From Streptomyces capitiformicae (GTDB lineage Bacteria > Actinomycetota > Actinomycetes > Streptomycetales > Streptomycetaceae): a stretch of 64,000 nucleotides of DNA. A model generated the notes under the pieces. That model saw nothing but the letters and a program-made list of their open reading frames with translations, searched no databases and was not told where the DNA came from. The translations under genes and the position numbers were made by a program. Positions 9,659-17,552 of the stretch are shown here, piece after piece. The stretch covers positions 8,687,486 through 8,751,485 of the forward strand of contig NZ_CP022161.1 in the NCBI RefSeq assembly GCF_002214185.1, given 5' to 3'. Each line of letters begins with the position of its first letter. Positions within the stretch are counted from its first letter, which is position 1.

Positions 9659-9672
9659 TGTGATAGATCACA
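9659..9672. promoter_or_regulatory. Candidate Crp-binding palindrome in the nth-crp divergent region
   Basis: TGTGATAGATCACA is a perfect 14-base palindrome containing GTG-N6-CAC, the core reported for S. coelicolor Crp sites. It lies 91 bases upstream of the crp start and 103 bases from the nth start, suggesting Crp autoregulation. Confidence 0.6.
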
Positions 9673-9762
9673 CTGTTTGGACCGTCCGGCAAAATGGGGA
9701 ACACGGTCCCCTGGTACCACGGGGAGCAAGATCCCCTGAGCAGGTCGACAAGGAGAGAACTC

Positions 9763-10437
9763 GTGGACGACGTTCTGCGGCGCGCCCCGCTCTTCGCGGC
9801 GCTCGATGACGAGCAGGCCGCGGAGCTCCGCGCCTCCATGAGTGAGGTGACCCTCGCGCGAGGTGACGCCCTCTTCCACGAGGGCGACCCCGGTGACCGC
9901 CTCTACGTGGTCACGGAAGGCAAGGTCAAGCTGCACCGCGCGTCGCCAGACGGCCGCGAGAACATGCTGGCCGTACTCGGCCCCGGTGAGCTCATCGGCG
10001 AGCTGTCGCTGTTCGACCCCGGTCCGCGGACGGCCACGGCCACCGCGCTGACCGAGGTCAAGCTGCTCGGCCTCGGCCACGGCGACCTCCAGCCGTGGCT
10101 GAACGCACGGCCCGAGGTGGCCGCCGCGCTGCTGCGCGCCGTCGCCCGGCGCCTGCGCAAGACCAACGACCAGATGTCCGACCTCGTCTTCTCGGACGTG
10201 CCCGGCCGGGTCGCCCGTGCGCTGCTGGACCTCTCCCGGCGCTTCGGTGTGCAGTCGGAGGAGGGCATCCACGTGGTGCACGACCTCACGCAGGAGGAGC
10301 TGGCGCAGTTGGTCGGCGCGTCCCGCGAGACCGTCAACAAGGCGCTCGCCGACTTCGCGCAGCGGGGATGGCTGCGGCTGGAGGCCCGCGCGGTGATCCT
10401 GCTGGACGTGGAGCGCCTGGCGAAGCGGTCGCGCTGA
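9763..10437 (+). CDS. crp: Crp-family global regulator
   Basis: A 224-residue transcription factor, the same length as S. coelicolor Crp, which affects germination, development and antibiotic production. Residues about 12-120 form the cyclic-nucleotide-binding barrel (FHEGDPGDRLYVV, GELIGELSLFDPGPRTATA), followed by the long dimer helix and a winged helix-turn-helix with the recognition segment LTQEELAQLVGASRETVNK. The GTG at 9763 is seven bases after AAGGAGAG (9750-9757); the frame is open further upstream but without a comparable site. A candidate Crp palindrome lies at 9659-9672. Confidence 0.96.
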   Translation: MDDVLRRAPLFAALDDEQAAELRASMSEVTLARGDALFHEGDPGDRLYVVTEGKVKLHRASPDGRENMLAVLGPGELIGELSLFDPGPRTATATALTEVKLLGLGHGDLQPWLNARPEVAAALLRAVARRLRKTNDQMSDLVFSDVPGRVARALLDLSRRFGVQSEEGIHVVHDLTQEELAQLVGASRETVNKALADFAQRGWLRLEARAVILLDVERLAKRSR

Positions 10438-10577
10438 CCTGCGGTTTCGTTTGTCGCCCCCGCCGCCCCTGCCCGTCCCGTCACCAAGGGCTGCCGCCCC
10501 TTCGACGCCGCCGGGGGTCATGGGGTGGGTGCGGTGAGTTTGTTCGCGCGGGTTGTGTTGGGTTGCTCGCGCAGTTC

Positions 10578-10600
10578 CCCGCGCCCCTTAGGGGCGCGGG
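10578..10600. terminator. Rho-independent terminator after crp
   Basis: Arms CCCGCGCCCC (10578-10587) and GGGGCGCGGG (10591-10600) pair perfectly around a TTA loop and are followed by six A residues, so it could act on either strand. It belongs to the GCGCAGTTCCCCGCGCCCC type that recurs between Streptomyces genes. A second short inverted repeat lies at 10620-10632. Confidence 0.8.
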
Positions 10601-10644
10601 AAAAAAGCCTGCTCCGCCGCGCCCCTCAGGGGCACAGTGGTCGC

Positions 10645-11469
10645 ATGGCTGAAACACGGTCCCGGAGAGGGCTGGACAGTCGGGGGTACATCGAGCGGGA
10701 GGGGTCGCTCGGGCGGGTGCCCGATGTGTTCCGGCCGGTCGTGGCGGCGGCCCACGATCAGGTGCTGCACGTCTTCGGGAAGCGGCTGCACAGCGCGTAC
10801 CTCTACGGGTCGATCCCTCGGGGCACGGCCCGCCCCGGGCACAGCGACCTCGACCTGCTGCTGGCCCTGCGCGAGGAGCCCACGGAGGCGGACCGCGCGA
10901 AGGCGCGGGCGCTGGACGAGGCGCTCGACAAGGAGTTCCCGCAGATCGACGGGGCGGGGACGCTGCTGGTCAGCCGGAGGCAGGTGCTCAGCGACCTCGA
11001 ACGGTACGACCTGGGATGGTTCGTGGCCTGTCTGTGTACGCCGTTGCTCGGCGAGGATCTGGCCGAGGACCTGCCCCGGTATCGGCCGGACTCCTGTCTC
11101 GCGCGCGAGACGAACGGCGACCTGGCGCTGCTCCTGCCCCGCTGGCGTGAGCGGATCGCGGAAGCCGAGTCCGAGGCTGCCCGTCGCTCACTGGTCCGCG
11201 GCTGCTCCCGGCGCCTCGTCCGCACCGGCTTCACCCTCGTCATGCCCCGCTGGAACGGCTGGACCAGCGATCTGCACGAGATGGCGGAGGTGTTCGGCCG
11301 GTACTACCCCGAGCGGGCCGCCCAGATGCGGGCCGCGGCGGTCGCGGCGTACGAACCGTGGGCCGACCCTGGGAGCCACGCCGCCGTCCTGCGGTCGTAC
11401 GTGGACGACCTGGGGCCCTGGCTGGCAGAGGAGTACGCGCGCGTGCACGGCGTCAAAGCCCCGCGCTGA
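10645..11469 (+). CDS. Nucleotidyltransferase-domain protein
   Basis: A 274-residue protein with the minimal nucleotidyltransferase signature YGSIPRGTARPGHSDLDLLL (GS, RG and the SDLDL metal-binding aspartates) in its N-terminal third. The remainder is helical and resembles the C-terminal half of aminoglycoside adenylyltransferase-like proteins. It would transfer a nucleotide from an NTP to an unknown acceptor. ATG at 10645 follows the post-crp terminator by 44 bases and has no strong ribosome site. It ends convergently with the MBL-fold gene, eight bases away. Confidence 0.8.
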   Translation: MAETRSRRGLDSRGYIEREGSLGRVPDVFRPVVAAAHDQVLHVFGKRLHSAYLYGSIPRGTARPGHSDLDLLLALREEPTEADRAKARALDEALDKEFPQIDGAGTLLVSRRQVLSDLERYDLGWFVACLCTPLLGEDLAEDLPRYRPDSCLARETNGDLALLLPRWRERIAEAESEAARRSLVRGCSRRLVRTGFTLVMPRWNGWTSDLHEMAEVFGRYYPERAAQMRAAAVAAYEPWADPGSHAAVLRSYVDDLGPWLAEEYARVHGVKAPR

Positions 11470-11477
11470 GGGGTCGG

Positions 11478-12308
11478 TCAGATCAGGCCGTGCTCCGTCA
11501 GGTACTCCAGTTGAGCCCGCACCGAGAGTTCCGCCGCCGGCCAGAGTGACGGGTCGACGTCCGCGTACACGTGGGCGACGACCTCGCGGGGCGTCCGGTA
11601 GCCGTTCTCGACCGCCGTCTCGACCTGGGCGAGTCGGTGGGCTCGGTGGGCGAGGTAGAACTCGACGGCGCCCTGGGCGTGTTCGAGTACGGGGCCGTGA
11701 CCGGGGAGGACGGTGTGAACGCCGTCGTCGACCGCGAGGGACCTCAGGCGCCGCAGGGAGTCCAGATAGTCCCCGAGACGGCCGTCAGGGTGGGCCACGA
11801 CCGTCGTACCGCGCCCGAGGACGGTGTCGCCCGTCAGGACGGCCTGATCGGCCGGGAGATGGAAGCACAGCGAGTCGGCGGTGTGGCCGGGCGTGGGCAC
11901 GACACGGAGTTCCAGGCCGCCGACCGAGATCACGTCACCCGCGCCCAGCCCCTCGCCGCCGAGCCGCAACGCCGGGTCGAGGGCCCGTACCTTCGTCCCC
12001 GTCAGCTCGGCGAAGCGCGCGGCGCCCTCCGCGTGGTCCGGGTGGCCGTGCGTGAGCAGGGTCAGCGCGACCCGTTTGCCGGCCTTCTCCGCCGTATCGA
12101 CGACGTTGCGGAGATGGCCGTCGTCCAGCGGGCCCGGGTCGATCACGACGGCCAGTGCGGAGTCCGGTTCGGAGACGATCCAGGTGTTGGTGCCGTCCAG
12201 GGTCATCACCGACGCGTTCGGCGCGAGGACGTTGACCGCGCGCGCGGTGGCGGGGCCTGACAGGACCCCGCCCCTCGGCTGGCCGGGGAGAGCTGCTGCG
12301 TCCGTCAT
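11478..12308 (-). CDS. MBL-fold metallo-hydrolase (LACTB2-like)
   Basis: A 276-residue metallo-beta-lactamase-fold protein with the metal-binding motif THGHPDH, the later GDTVLGRGTT, and the final His in LPGHGPV. The C-terminal 60 residues resemble the winged-helix domain of LACTB2-type hydrolases, which act on nucleic acids or thioesters; the substrate here is unknown. Its ATG overlaps the stop of the upstream Nudix gene (ATGA), which implies coupling. Confidence 0.85.
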   Translation of the reverse strand: MTDAAALPGQPRGGVLSGPATARAVNVLAPNASVMTLDGTNTWIVSEPDSALAVVIDPGPLDDGHLRNVVDTAEKAGKRVALTLLTHGHPDHAEGAARFAELTGTKVRALDPALRLGGEGLGAGDVISVGGLELRVVPTPGHTADSLCFHLPADQAVLTGDTVLGRGTTVVAHPDGRLGDYLDSLRRLRSLAVDDGVHTVLPGHGPVLEHAQGAVEFYLAHRAHRLAQVETAVENGYRTPREVVAHVYADVDPSLWPAAELSVRAQLEYLTEHGLI

Positions 12309-13222
12309 GCGGAACCTCCACCGGAGCCGCCGTCGGAGCCGCCGTCGGGGCCTCCACCGGGGCCTCCGCCGGCCGGTATGCGTTTGGTGAACTCGTCGTG
12401 GCCCGGCCAGGTGAGGATCACCGCGTCGTCCTTCAGGCGGGCCTCGGCGAGGACGGGGGTCAGATCGCAGGCGGGCGCGGCGGCGAGGGCCTCGGCGGCC
12501 GTGGCGTACGTGGCGAGTCGGCGCAGGGTGGCGATGGTGGGCGGCATCATCAGCAGCTCGCCCTTGTCGTAGCCGGCGGCGGCGTCCCCGGGGCGGATCC
12601 ACACCGTGCGGTCGGCCTCCGTGGAGGCGTTGCGGGTGCGCTGGCCCTGGGGGAGGGCGGCCACGAAGAACCAGGTGTCGTAGCGGCGGGTCTCGAACTC
12701 GGGGGTGATCCAGCGGGCCCAGGCGCCGAGCAGGTCGGACCGCAGGACCAGACCCCTGCGCTCCAGGAACTCCGCGAAGGACAGCTCTCGGGCGGCCACC
12801 GCGGCGCGGTCCGCCTCCCAGTCGTCGCCGGTGGTGTCGCCGACCACCGTGTCGGGGGTGGGGCCGGCGAGGAGCACGCCCGCCTCCTCGTACGTCTCGC
12901 GTACGGCCGCGCAGACGATCGCCTGGGCGTCGGTCTCGTCGACGCCGAGCCTGGACGCCCACCACGCGCGCGTGGGGCCCGCCCAGCGGATCTGGTGGTC
13001 GTCGTCGCGGGGGTCCACGCCGCCGCCCGGATACGCGTACGCGCCTCCGGCGAAGGCCATGGAGGCGCGTCTGCGCAGCATGTGCACGACCGGGGTGTCG
13101 GCCGTGTCCTTGAGCAGCATGACAGTGGCGGCCCGTTTGGGGGTCACCGGTGTCAGCGTGCCGGCCGCGAGTGCGCGGATGCGGTCCGGCCACTCGGGTG
13201 GGTACCACTGCCCGTTTGCCAT
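12305..13222 (-). CDS. Nudix hydrolase (NUDT19-like)
   Basis: A 305-residue Nudix protein. The glycine of the box is in YPGGGVDPRDDD and the core is AVRETYEEAGVLL, with an insert of about 40 residues between them, as in the NUDT19/RP2 group of larger Nudix enzymes. The last 25 residues are a Gly/Ser/Asp-rich tail, GGGPGGGPDGGSDGG. The ATG start at 13222 gives MANGQWYPPEWPDRIRALAAG. It is the first gene of a two-gene unit with the MBL-fold hydrolase, which overlaps it by four bases. Confidence 0.85.
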   Translation of the reverse strand: MANGQWYPPEWPDRIRALAAGTLTPVTPKRAATVMLLKDTADTPVVHMLRRRASMAFAGGAYAYPGGGVDPRDDDHQIRWAGPTRAWWASRLGVDETDAQAIVCAAVRETYEEAGVLLAGPTPDTVVGDTTGDDWEADRAAVAARELSFAEFLERRGLVLRSDLLGAWARWITPEFETRRYDTWFFVAALPQGQRTRNASTEADRTVWIRPGDAAAGYDKGELLMMPPTIATLRRLATYATAAEALAAAPACDLTPVLAEARLKDDAVILTWPGHDEFTKRIPAGGGPGGGPDGGSDGGSGGGSA

Positions 13223-13316
13223 GGGCGGAGGCTAACCCGTTCGTGGCGGATGTTCGAGTGAGCCTGCGTGATCTTGGCAACCGGAGCTGCCGCCCCAGCG
13301 GCACGACCCCCCGCAG

Positions 13317-13784
13317 CTAGGACTGCGTGAGCTCCACCTGGATCTCGACCTCCACCGGCGCGTCCAGCGGCAGTACCGCCACGCCCACCGCGCTGCGCGC
13401 ATGCACACCCTTGTCGCCGAAGACGGCGCCCAGGAGTTCGCTGGCGCCGTTCAGCACGGCCGGCTGGCCCGTGAAGTCCGGGGCCGAGGCGACGAAGCCG
13501 ACGACCTTCACCACGCGCGCGACGCGGTCGAGGTCACCGGCCACCGACTTGACGGCGGCGAGGGCGTTCAGCGCGCAGGTGCGGGCGAGTTCCTTGGCCT
13601 CCTCGGGGGTGACCTCGGCGCCGACCTTGCCGGTGACGGGAAGCTTGCCGTCCACCATGGGGAGCTGCCCGGCGGTGTAGACGTACACGCCGGTCTGGAC
13701 GGCCGGCTGGTACGCGGCGAGCGGCGGGACCACCTCGGGCAGGGTCAGCCCGAGTTCGGCGAGCTTGGCCTCGACGGCGCTCAC
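13317..13784 (-). CDS. RidA family protein (reactive intermediate deaminase)
   Basis: A 155-residue YjgF/YER057c/UK114-fold protein of the slightly longer RidA-like subgroup. Such proteins hydrolyse enamine/imine intermediates released by PLP enzymes. Typical features are GVYVYTAGQLPMVDGKL near residue 35, the TCALNALAAVKSVAGDL helix, and a C-terminal VEVEIQVEL strand; the Arg of canonical RidA (HARSAVGVAVLPL) appears present. Start is GTG at 13784, overlapping the TGA of the upstream DUF4177 gene by GTGA. Confidence 0.88.
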   Translation of the reverse strand: MSAVEAKLAELGLTLPEVVPPLAAYQPAVQTGVYVYTAGQLPMVDGKLPVTGKVGAEVTPEEAKELARTCALNALAAVKSVAGDLDRVARVVKVVGFVASAPDFTGQPAVLNGASELLGAVFGDKGVHARSAVGVAVLPLDAPVEVEIQVELTQS

Positions 13785-13942
13785 GCGGACTTCTCGCGCT
13801 TCAGGTAGGCCACCAGCTGCTCGGGGTTGTTCGGTCCGGGCACGACCTGGACGAGCTCCCAGCCGTCCTCGCCCCAGGTGTCCAGAATCTGCTTCGTGGC
13901 GTGGACGAGCAGTGGCACGGTTGCGTATTCCCACTTGGTCAT
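13781..13942 (-). CDS. DUF4177 small protein (53 aa)
   Basis: A 53-residue protein, MTKWEYATVPLLVHATKQIL onward, ending KREKSA. The Trp-Glu-Tyr start and the GEDGWELVQV block are the DUF4177 signature. The function is unknown. It is conserved next to RidA in Streptomyces and overlaps the RidA gene by four bases, so the two are probably one transcript. It faces away from the ArsA-like pair. Confidence 0.8.
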   Translation of the reverse strand: MTKWEYATVPLLVHATKQILDTWGEDGWELVQVVPGPNNPEQLVAYLKREKSA

Positions 13943-14114
13943 GTGGCCGACTTTATCCGCTGTCCGGCCGCGGCCCGGCACGGACTCCGCATGGGCGCCG
14001 CACTGGCTCCGCACCGGTTCGGCCGGGCCGCGGACCGGCCGGGACCGGCGGGAAGGGCCAAGTTGTCCACAGCCTCCCGCGTATGCCGCGCGCGGACTGG
14101 TTAGTCTCGAATAC

Positions 14115-15092
14115 GTGAGCAGGCTCCAGGTCGTCAGCGGCAAGGGCGGGACCGGAAAGACCACGGTCGCCGCCGCACTCGCGCTCGCCCTCGCGACCGA
14201 GGGGAAGCGCACCCTCCTGGTCGAGGTCGAGGGCAGGCAGGGCATCGCACAGCTTTTCGAGACGGAAGCGTTGCCGTACGAGGAGCGGAAGATCGCGGTG
14301 GCACCCGGGGGCGGGGAGGTGTACGCGCTGGCCATCGACCCCGAACTGGCCCTGTTGGACTACCTCCAGATGTTCTACAAGCTCGGCGGGGCGGGCCGGG
14401 CCCTGAAGAAGCTCGGCGCCATCGACTTCGCGACCACCATCGCACCCGGCCTCCGGGACGTCCTCCTGACCGGCAAGGCCTGCGAGGCGGTGCGCCGCAA
14501 GGAGAAGAGCGGCCGGTTCACGTACGACTACGTGGTGATGGACGCGCCGCCCACCGGGCGCATCACCCGCTTCCTGAACGTCAACGACGAGGTGGCGGGG
14601 CTCGCCAAGATCGGCCCGATACACAATCAGGCCCAGGCGGTCATGCGCGTGCTGAAGTCGCCCGAGACGGACGTGCATCTGGTGACGCTCCTCGAGGAGA
14701 TGCCCGTCCAGGAGACGGCGGACGGCATCGCCGAGCTGCGGGCCGCGAAGCTGCCCGTGGGGCGGATCATCGTCAACATGGTCCGGCCCGAGGTGCTGGA
14801 CGCCGACGAGCTGGAGTTCGCGCGCACGGTGCCGCGTACGGCCGTCGCCCGCTCGCTGTCCACGGCCGGCCTCGGCGGCGCCCGGCGCGGCGGCATCGCC
14901 GAGCGCCTGGTGAAGCCGCTGCTCAGACAGGCCGAGGAGTACGCCGAGCGATACGCCCTGGAGCACGAACAGCGCGGCGTACTGGGCGATCTGGGCCTGC
15001 CGCTGCACGAACTGCCGCTGCTCGCCGAGGGCATGGACCTGGCGGGCCTGTACGAACTGGCCACGGAACTGCGTCAGCAAGGGATCTCATGA
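14115..15092 (+). CDS. ArsA-like anion-transporting/TRC40-type ATPase (first of pair)
   Basis: A 325-residue SIMIBI-class ATPase. The deviant Walker A GKGGTGKTT is at residues 10-18, the switch II DAPPTGRITRFL near 145, and an adenine loop around IIVNMVRPE. These are ArsA/Get3 family features, but the Cys triad of arsenite pumps is not evident, so arsenic efflux is unlikely. GTG start at 14115. The stop overlaps the start of the second ATPase (ATGA), so the two products are probably made together and may form a heterodimer. Confidence 0.88.
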   Translation: MSRLQVVSGKGGTGKTTVAAALALALATEGKRTLLVEVEGRQGIAQLFETEALPYEERKIAVAPGGGEVYALAIDPELALLDYLQMFYKLGGAGRALKKLGAIDFATTIAPGLRDVLLTGKACEAVRRKEKSGRFTYDYVVMDAPPTGRITRFLNVNDEVAGLAKIGPIHNQAQAVMRVLKSPETDVHLVTLLEEMPVQETADGIAELRAAKLPVGRIIVNMVRPEVLDADELEFARTVPRTAVARSLSTAGLGGARRGGIAERLVKPLLRQAEEYAERYALEHEQRGVLGDLGLPLHELPLLAEGMDLAGLYELATELRQQGIS

Positions 15093-16504
15093 CTCCGGAC
15101 CCGGCCCACACCCATGACGCCCGCGACGAACACGACACACACCGCGACGCACACCGCGCGATCACCGCGCCCCGGCTTCTCGCGCTCGACCCACTGATCG
15201 ACGACCCCAAGACCCGTATCGTCGTGTGCTGCGGCGCCGGTGGCGTCGGCAAGACGACCACGGCGGCGGCCCTCGGCCTGCGCGCCGCGGAGCGTGGTCG
15301 CAAGGTGGTCGTGCTCACCATCGACCCGGCCCGGCGGCTCGCCCAGTCCATGGGCATCGACTCGCTGGACAACACTCCGCGGCGGGTGAAGGGCATCGAG
15401 GATCACAGAGGGGCATCGCGCAGCGATTCGGTTGAGGATGGTGGTGGGCGACAGGCGGGCGGTGAACTGCACGCCATGATGCTCGACATGAAGCGCACGT
15501 TCGACGAGATCGTCGAGGCGCACGCGGACCCCGACCGGGCGTCCGCGATCCTGAGCAATCCCTTCTACCAGTCGCTCTCGGCGGGCTTCGCGGGCACGCA
15601 GGAGTACATGGCGATGGAGAAGTTGGGCCAGTTGCGGGCCCGGGACGAGTGGGACCTGATCGTCGTCGACACCCCGCCGTCGCGCTCGGCGCTGGATTTC
15701 CTGGACGCCCCGAAGCGGCTGGGCTCGTTCCTCGACGGCAAGCTGATCCGCGTGCTGCTGGCGCCCGCGAAGGTCGGCGGGCGGGCCGGGATGAAGTTCC
15801 TGAACGTCGGCATGTCAATGATGACGGGCGCCCTGGGCAAGCTGCTCGGCGGTCAACTGCTGAAGGACGTACAGACGTTCGTGGCCGCCATGGACTCCAT
15901 GTTCGGCGGCTTCCGTACGCGCGCGGACGCCACGTACAAGCTGCTCCAGGCGCCGGGTACGGCGTTCCTGGTGGTGGCGGCGCCCGAGCGGGACGCGCTG
16001 CGGGAGGCGGCGTACTTCGTGGAGCGGCTGGCGGCCGAGGACATGCCGCTGGCCGGTCTGGTGCTCAACCGTGTCCACGGCAGCGGCGCGGCCCAGCTGT
16101 CCGCCGAGCGCGCGCTCGCCGCCGCGGAAAATCTTGACGAGCCCCGCATTGTGGATCAGATGAACGGGAAAGCAGTTCGTAACTCTCCCGAAACGTACGG
16201 AAGTTCAGAATCTCCCGCCCCCATCGGCGCCCAGGCCGACTCCGCCGGTGTCCAGGACGGCTCCCCCGCCCAGGACCGGACCGTCGAACAACTCACGGCA
16301 GGTCTGCTCAGGCTGCACGCCGAGCGGATGCGGCTGCTCTCCCGCGAGCAGCGCACGCGTGACCGCTTCACCGCGCTTCACCCCGAGGTGGCCGTGGCCG
16401 AGGTGGCCGCGCTGCCCGGCGATGTCCACGACCTGGCGGGTCTGCGAGACATCGGGGACCGGCTCGCGGCCGTACAGCCGGAGCTGCCCACCTCCGACGA
16501 CTGA
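15089..16504 (+). CDS. ArsA-like ATPase (second of pair)
   Basis: A 471-residue partner ATPase with CGAGGVGKTTTAAALGL (Walker A) near residue 48 and VDTPPSRSALDFLDAPKRL (switch II) near 193. Two parts look added. Residues about 103-122 (EDHRGASRSDSVEDGGGRQA) are encoded with many A/T third positions, unlike the flanks. Residues about 357-395 form a Ser/Pro/Ala/Gln-rich linker. Both keep frame. The insert sits just before GGELHAMMLDMKRTFDEI, where related proteins, as I recall them, have only a few residues. Confidence 0.87.
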   Translation: MTPDPAHTHDARDEHDTHRDAHRAITAPRLLALDPLIDDPKTRIVVCCGAGGVGKTTTAAALGLRAAERGRKVVVLTIDPARRLAQSMGIDSLDNTPRRVKGIEDHRGASRSDSVEDGGGRQAGGELHAMMLDMKRTFDEIVEAHADPDRASAILSNPFYQSLSAGFAGTQEYMAMEKLGQLRARDEWDLIVVDTPPSRSALDFLDAPKRLGSFLDGKLIRVLLAPAKVGGRAGMKFLNVGMSMMTGALGKLLGGQLLKDVQTFVAAMDSMFGGFRTRADATYKLLQAPGTAFLVVAAPERDALREAAYFVERLAAEDMPLAGLVLNRVHGSGAAQLSAERALAAAENLDEPRIVDQMNGKAVRNSPETYGSSESPAPIGAQADSAGVQDGSPAQDRTVEQLTAGLLRLHAERMRLLSREQRTRDRFTALHPEVAVAEVAALPGDVHDLAGLRDIGDRLAAVQPELPTSDD

Positions 16505-16556
16505 CCGACGGAGTACCGACCGACGACTGACCGACGGAGTACCGACCGACGACCGA
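16501..16556. repeat. 26-bp tandem duplication after the ArsA pair
   Basis: CTGACCGACGGAGTACCGAC occurs at 16501 and again at 16527, a period of 26 bases. It lies immediately downstream of the second ATPase stop and before the convergent wblA end. Confidence 0.7.
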
Positions 16557-16694
16557 TCAGTGCCCCGACGTTTGAAGGCGACTTGAGTCACGCCTCGGGG
16601 CACCCGAGAGCCGGCACACCTGCCCGACGCGCCGACACCTCAAGGGCGCCCTCGACCGACGTGACCTGGAAAGGGCCCGGAAAGGGCCTCGCCC

Positions 16695-17033
16695 TCAGCT
16701 CACCGCCGCGTAGTTCTCGTACATCTCGTCATCGTCGAGCGGCAGAATGCCCGCGCCACGCTCGTACTCCGTGCGCGCGGTCTCCAGCAACCTGCGCCAT
16801 GACGTGACGGTCGGACGCCTGCGCAGCAGTGCGCGGCGCTCACGCTCCGTCATTCCTCCCCACACGCCGAACTCGACGCGGTTGTCCAACGCGTCCGCCA
16901 GGCACTCCGTCCGCACCGGGCATCCGGTGCACACCGCCTTGGCCCTGTTCTGCGCTGCTCCTTGAACGAACAGTTCATCCGGATCGGTAGTGCGGCAGGC
17001 AGCCTGCGCACTCCAGTCGGTTACCCAGCCCAT
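16695..17033 (-). CDS. wblA: WhiB-like regulator WblA
   Basis: A 112-residue WhiB-family iron-sulfur transcription factor, essentially the S. coelicolor WblA sequence as I recall it. In Streptomyces WblA promotes the switch to sporulation and represses antibiotic clusters. Four Cys ligands for [4Fe-4S] are visible (QAAC, then AVCTGCPVRTEC), followed by the GVWGG turn and the basic tail TERERRALLRRRPTVTSWRR. ATG at 17033 gives MGWVTDWSAQAAC, the conserved start; the open frame continues to 17090 without support. A long non-coding leader of about 520 bases separates it from the divergent PBP gene. Confidence 0.96.
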   Translation of the reverse strand: MGWVTDWSAQAACRTTDPDELFVQGAAQNRAKAVCTGCPVRTECLADALDNRVEFGVWGGMTERERRALLRRRPTVTSWRRLLETARTEYERGAGILPLDDDEMYENYAAVS

Positions 17034-17552
17034 ACCGGCGCCGTCCTCTCCCGAATCGAGGCTCCCCCACGGCGGCAGCGGCATATTCACCGCCGCCAGT
17101 TGAGGACGTTACGGAAGGTGGGCACAGCGCAACACCCCCTTCGGGCCCAATCTTGAATGGCCCGAACGGACTATGCGTAAGCGGCAGATCACCCGCGGGA
17201 GTGACCCCAGGGCATACGTGACTATCCCGGCATAACGGGGCAGTTGACATGCGTCACAACGGACACCGAATGACACACAAGGCGAATTCGGACATGACCT
17301 CGGAAAAAAATCTGAAGAACGTCAGAACGATTCGGGCTCGGCGGACGTACTTGATACAAGGGCCTACTGCTGTGACAGTCGGAAACAGCTTAGGCCAACG
17401 CCTGTGCACCTGTCCGGGAAATGCGAACGTAGGCAAGCGTTAAGGTTCTTTGACGCCGCGCGGGCCGAACGGATGTCACGATCCTGCACTTGTGCCCCTC
17501 CAGAGGCACCCGCTCCTTCGGAACGGTCAGAGCTACGGATTAGGCTGCCCTC
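17034..17552. other. Divergent intergenic region between wblA and the PBP gene
   Basis: About 519 bases without a supportable gene. The segment 17240-17360 is clearly more AT-rich than its surroundings, including a run of seven A residues near 17305 and several TGACA/TGTCA elements. It presumably holds the wblA promoter and its regulatory sites plus the PBP promoter. I cannot assign -10/-35 boxes or specific operators with confidence. Confidence 0.5.

Noticed and set aside
14115..16504. Arsenite efflux pair
   Set aside because: The proteins have the ArsA nucleotide fold but no evident arsenite-binding Cys set, and no arsB, arsC or arsR lies nearby.
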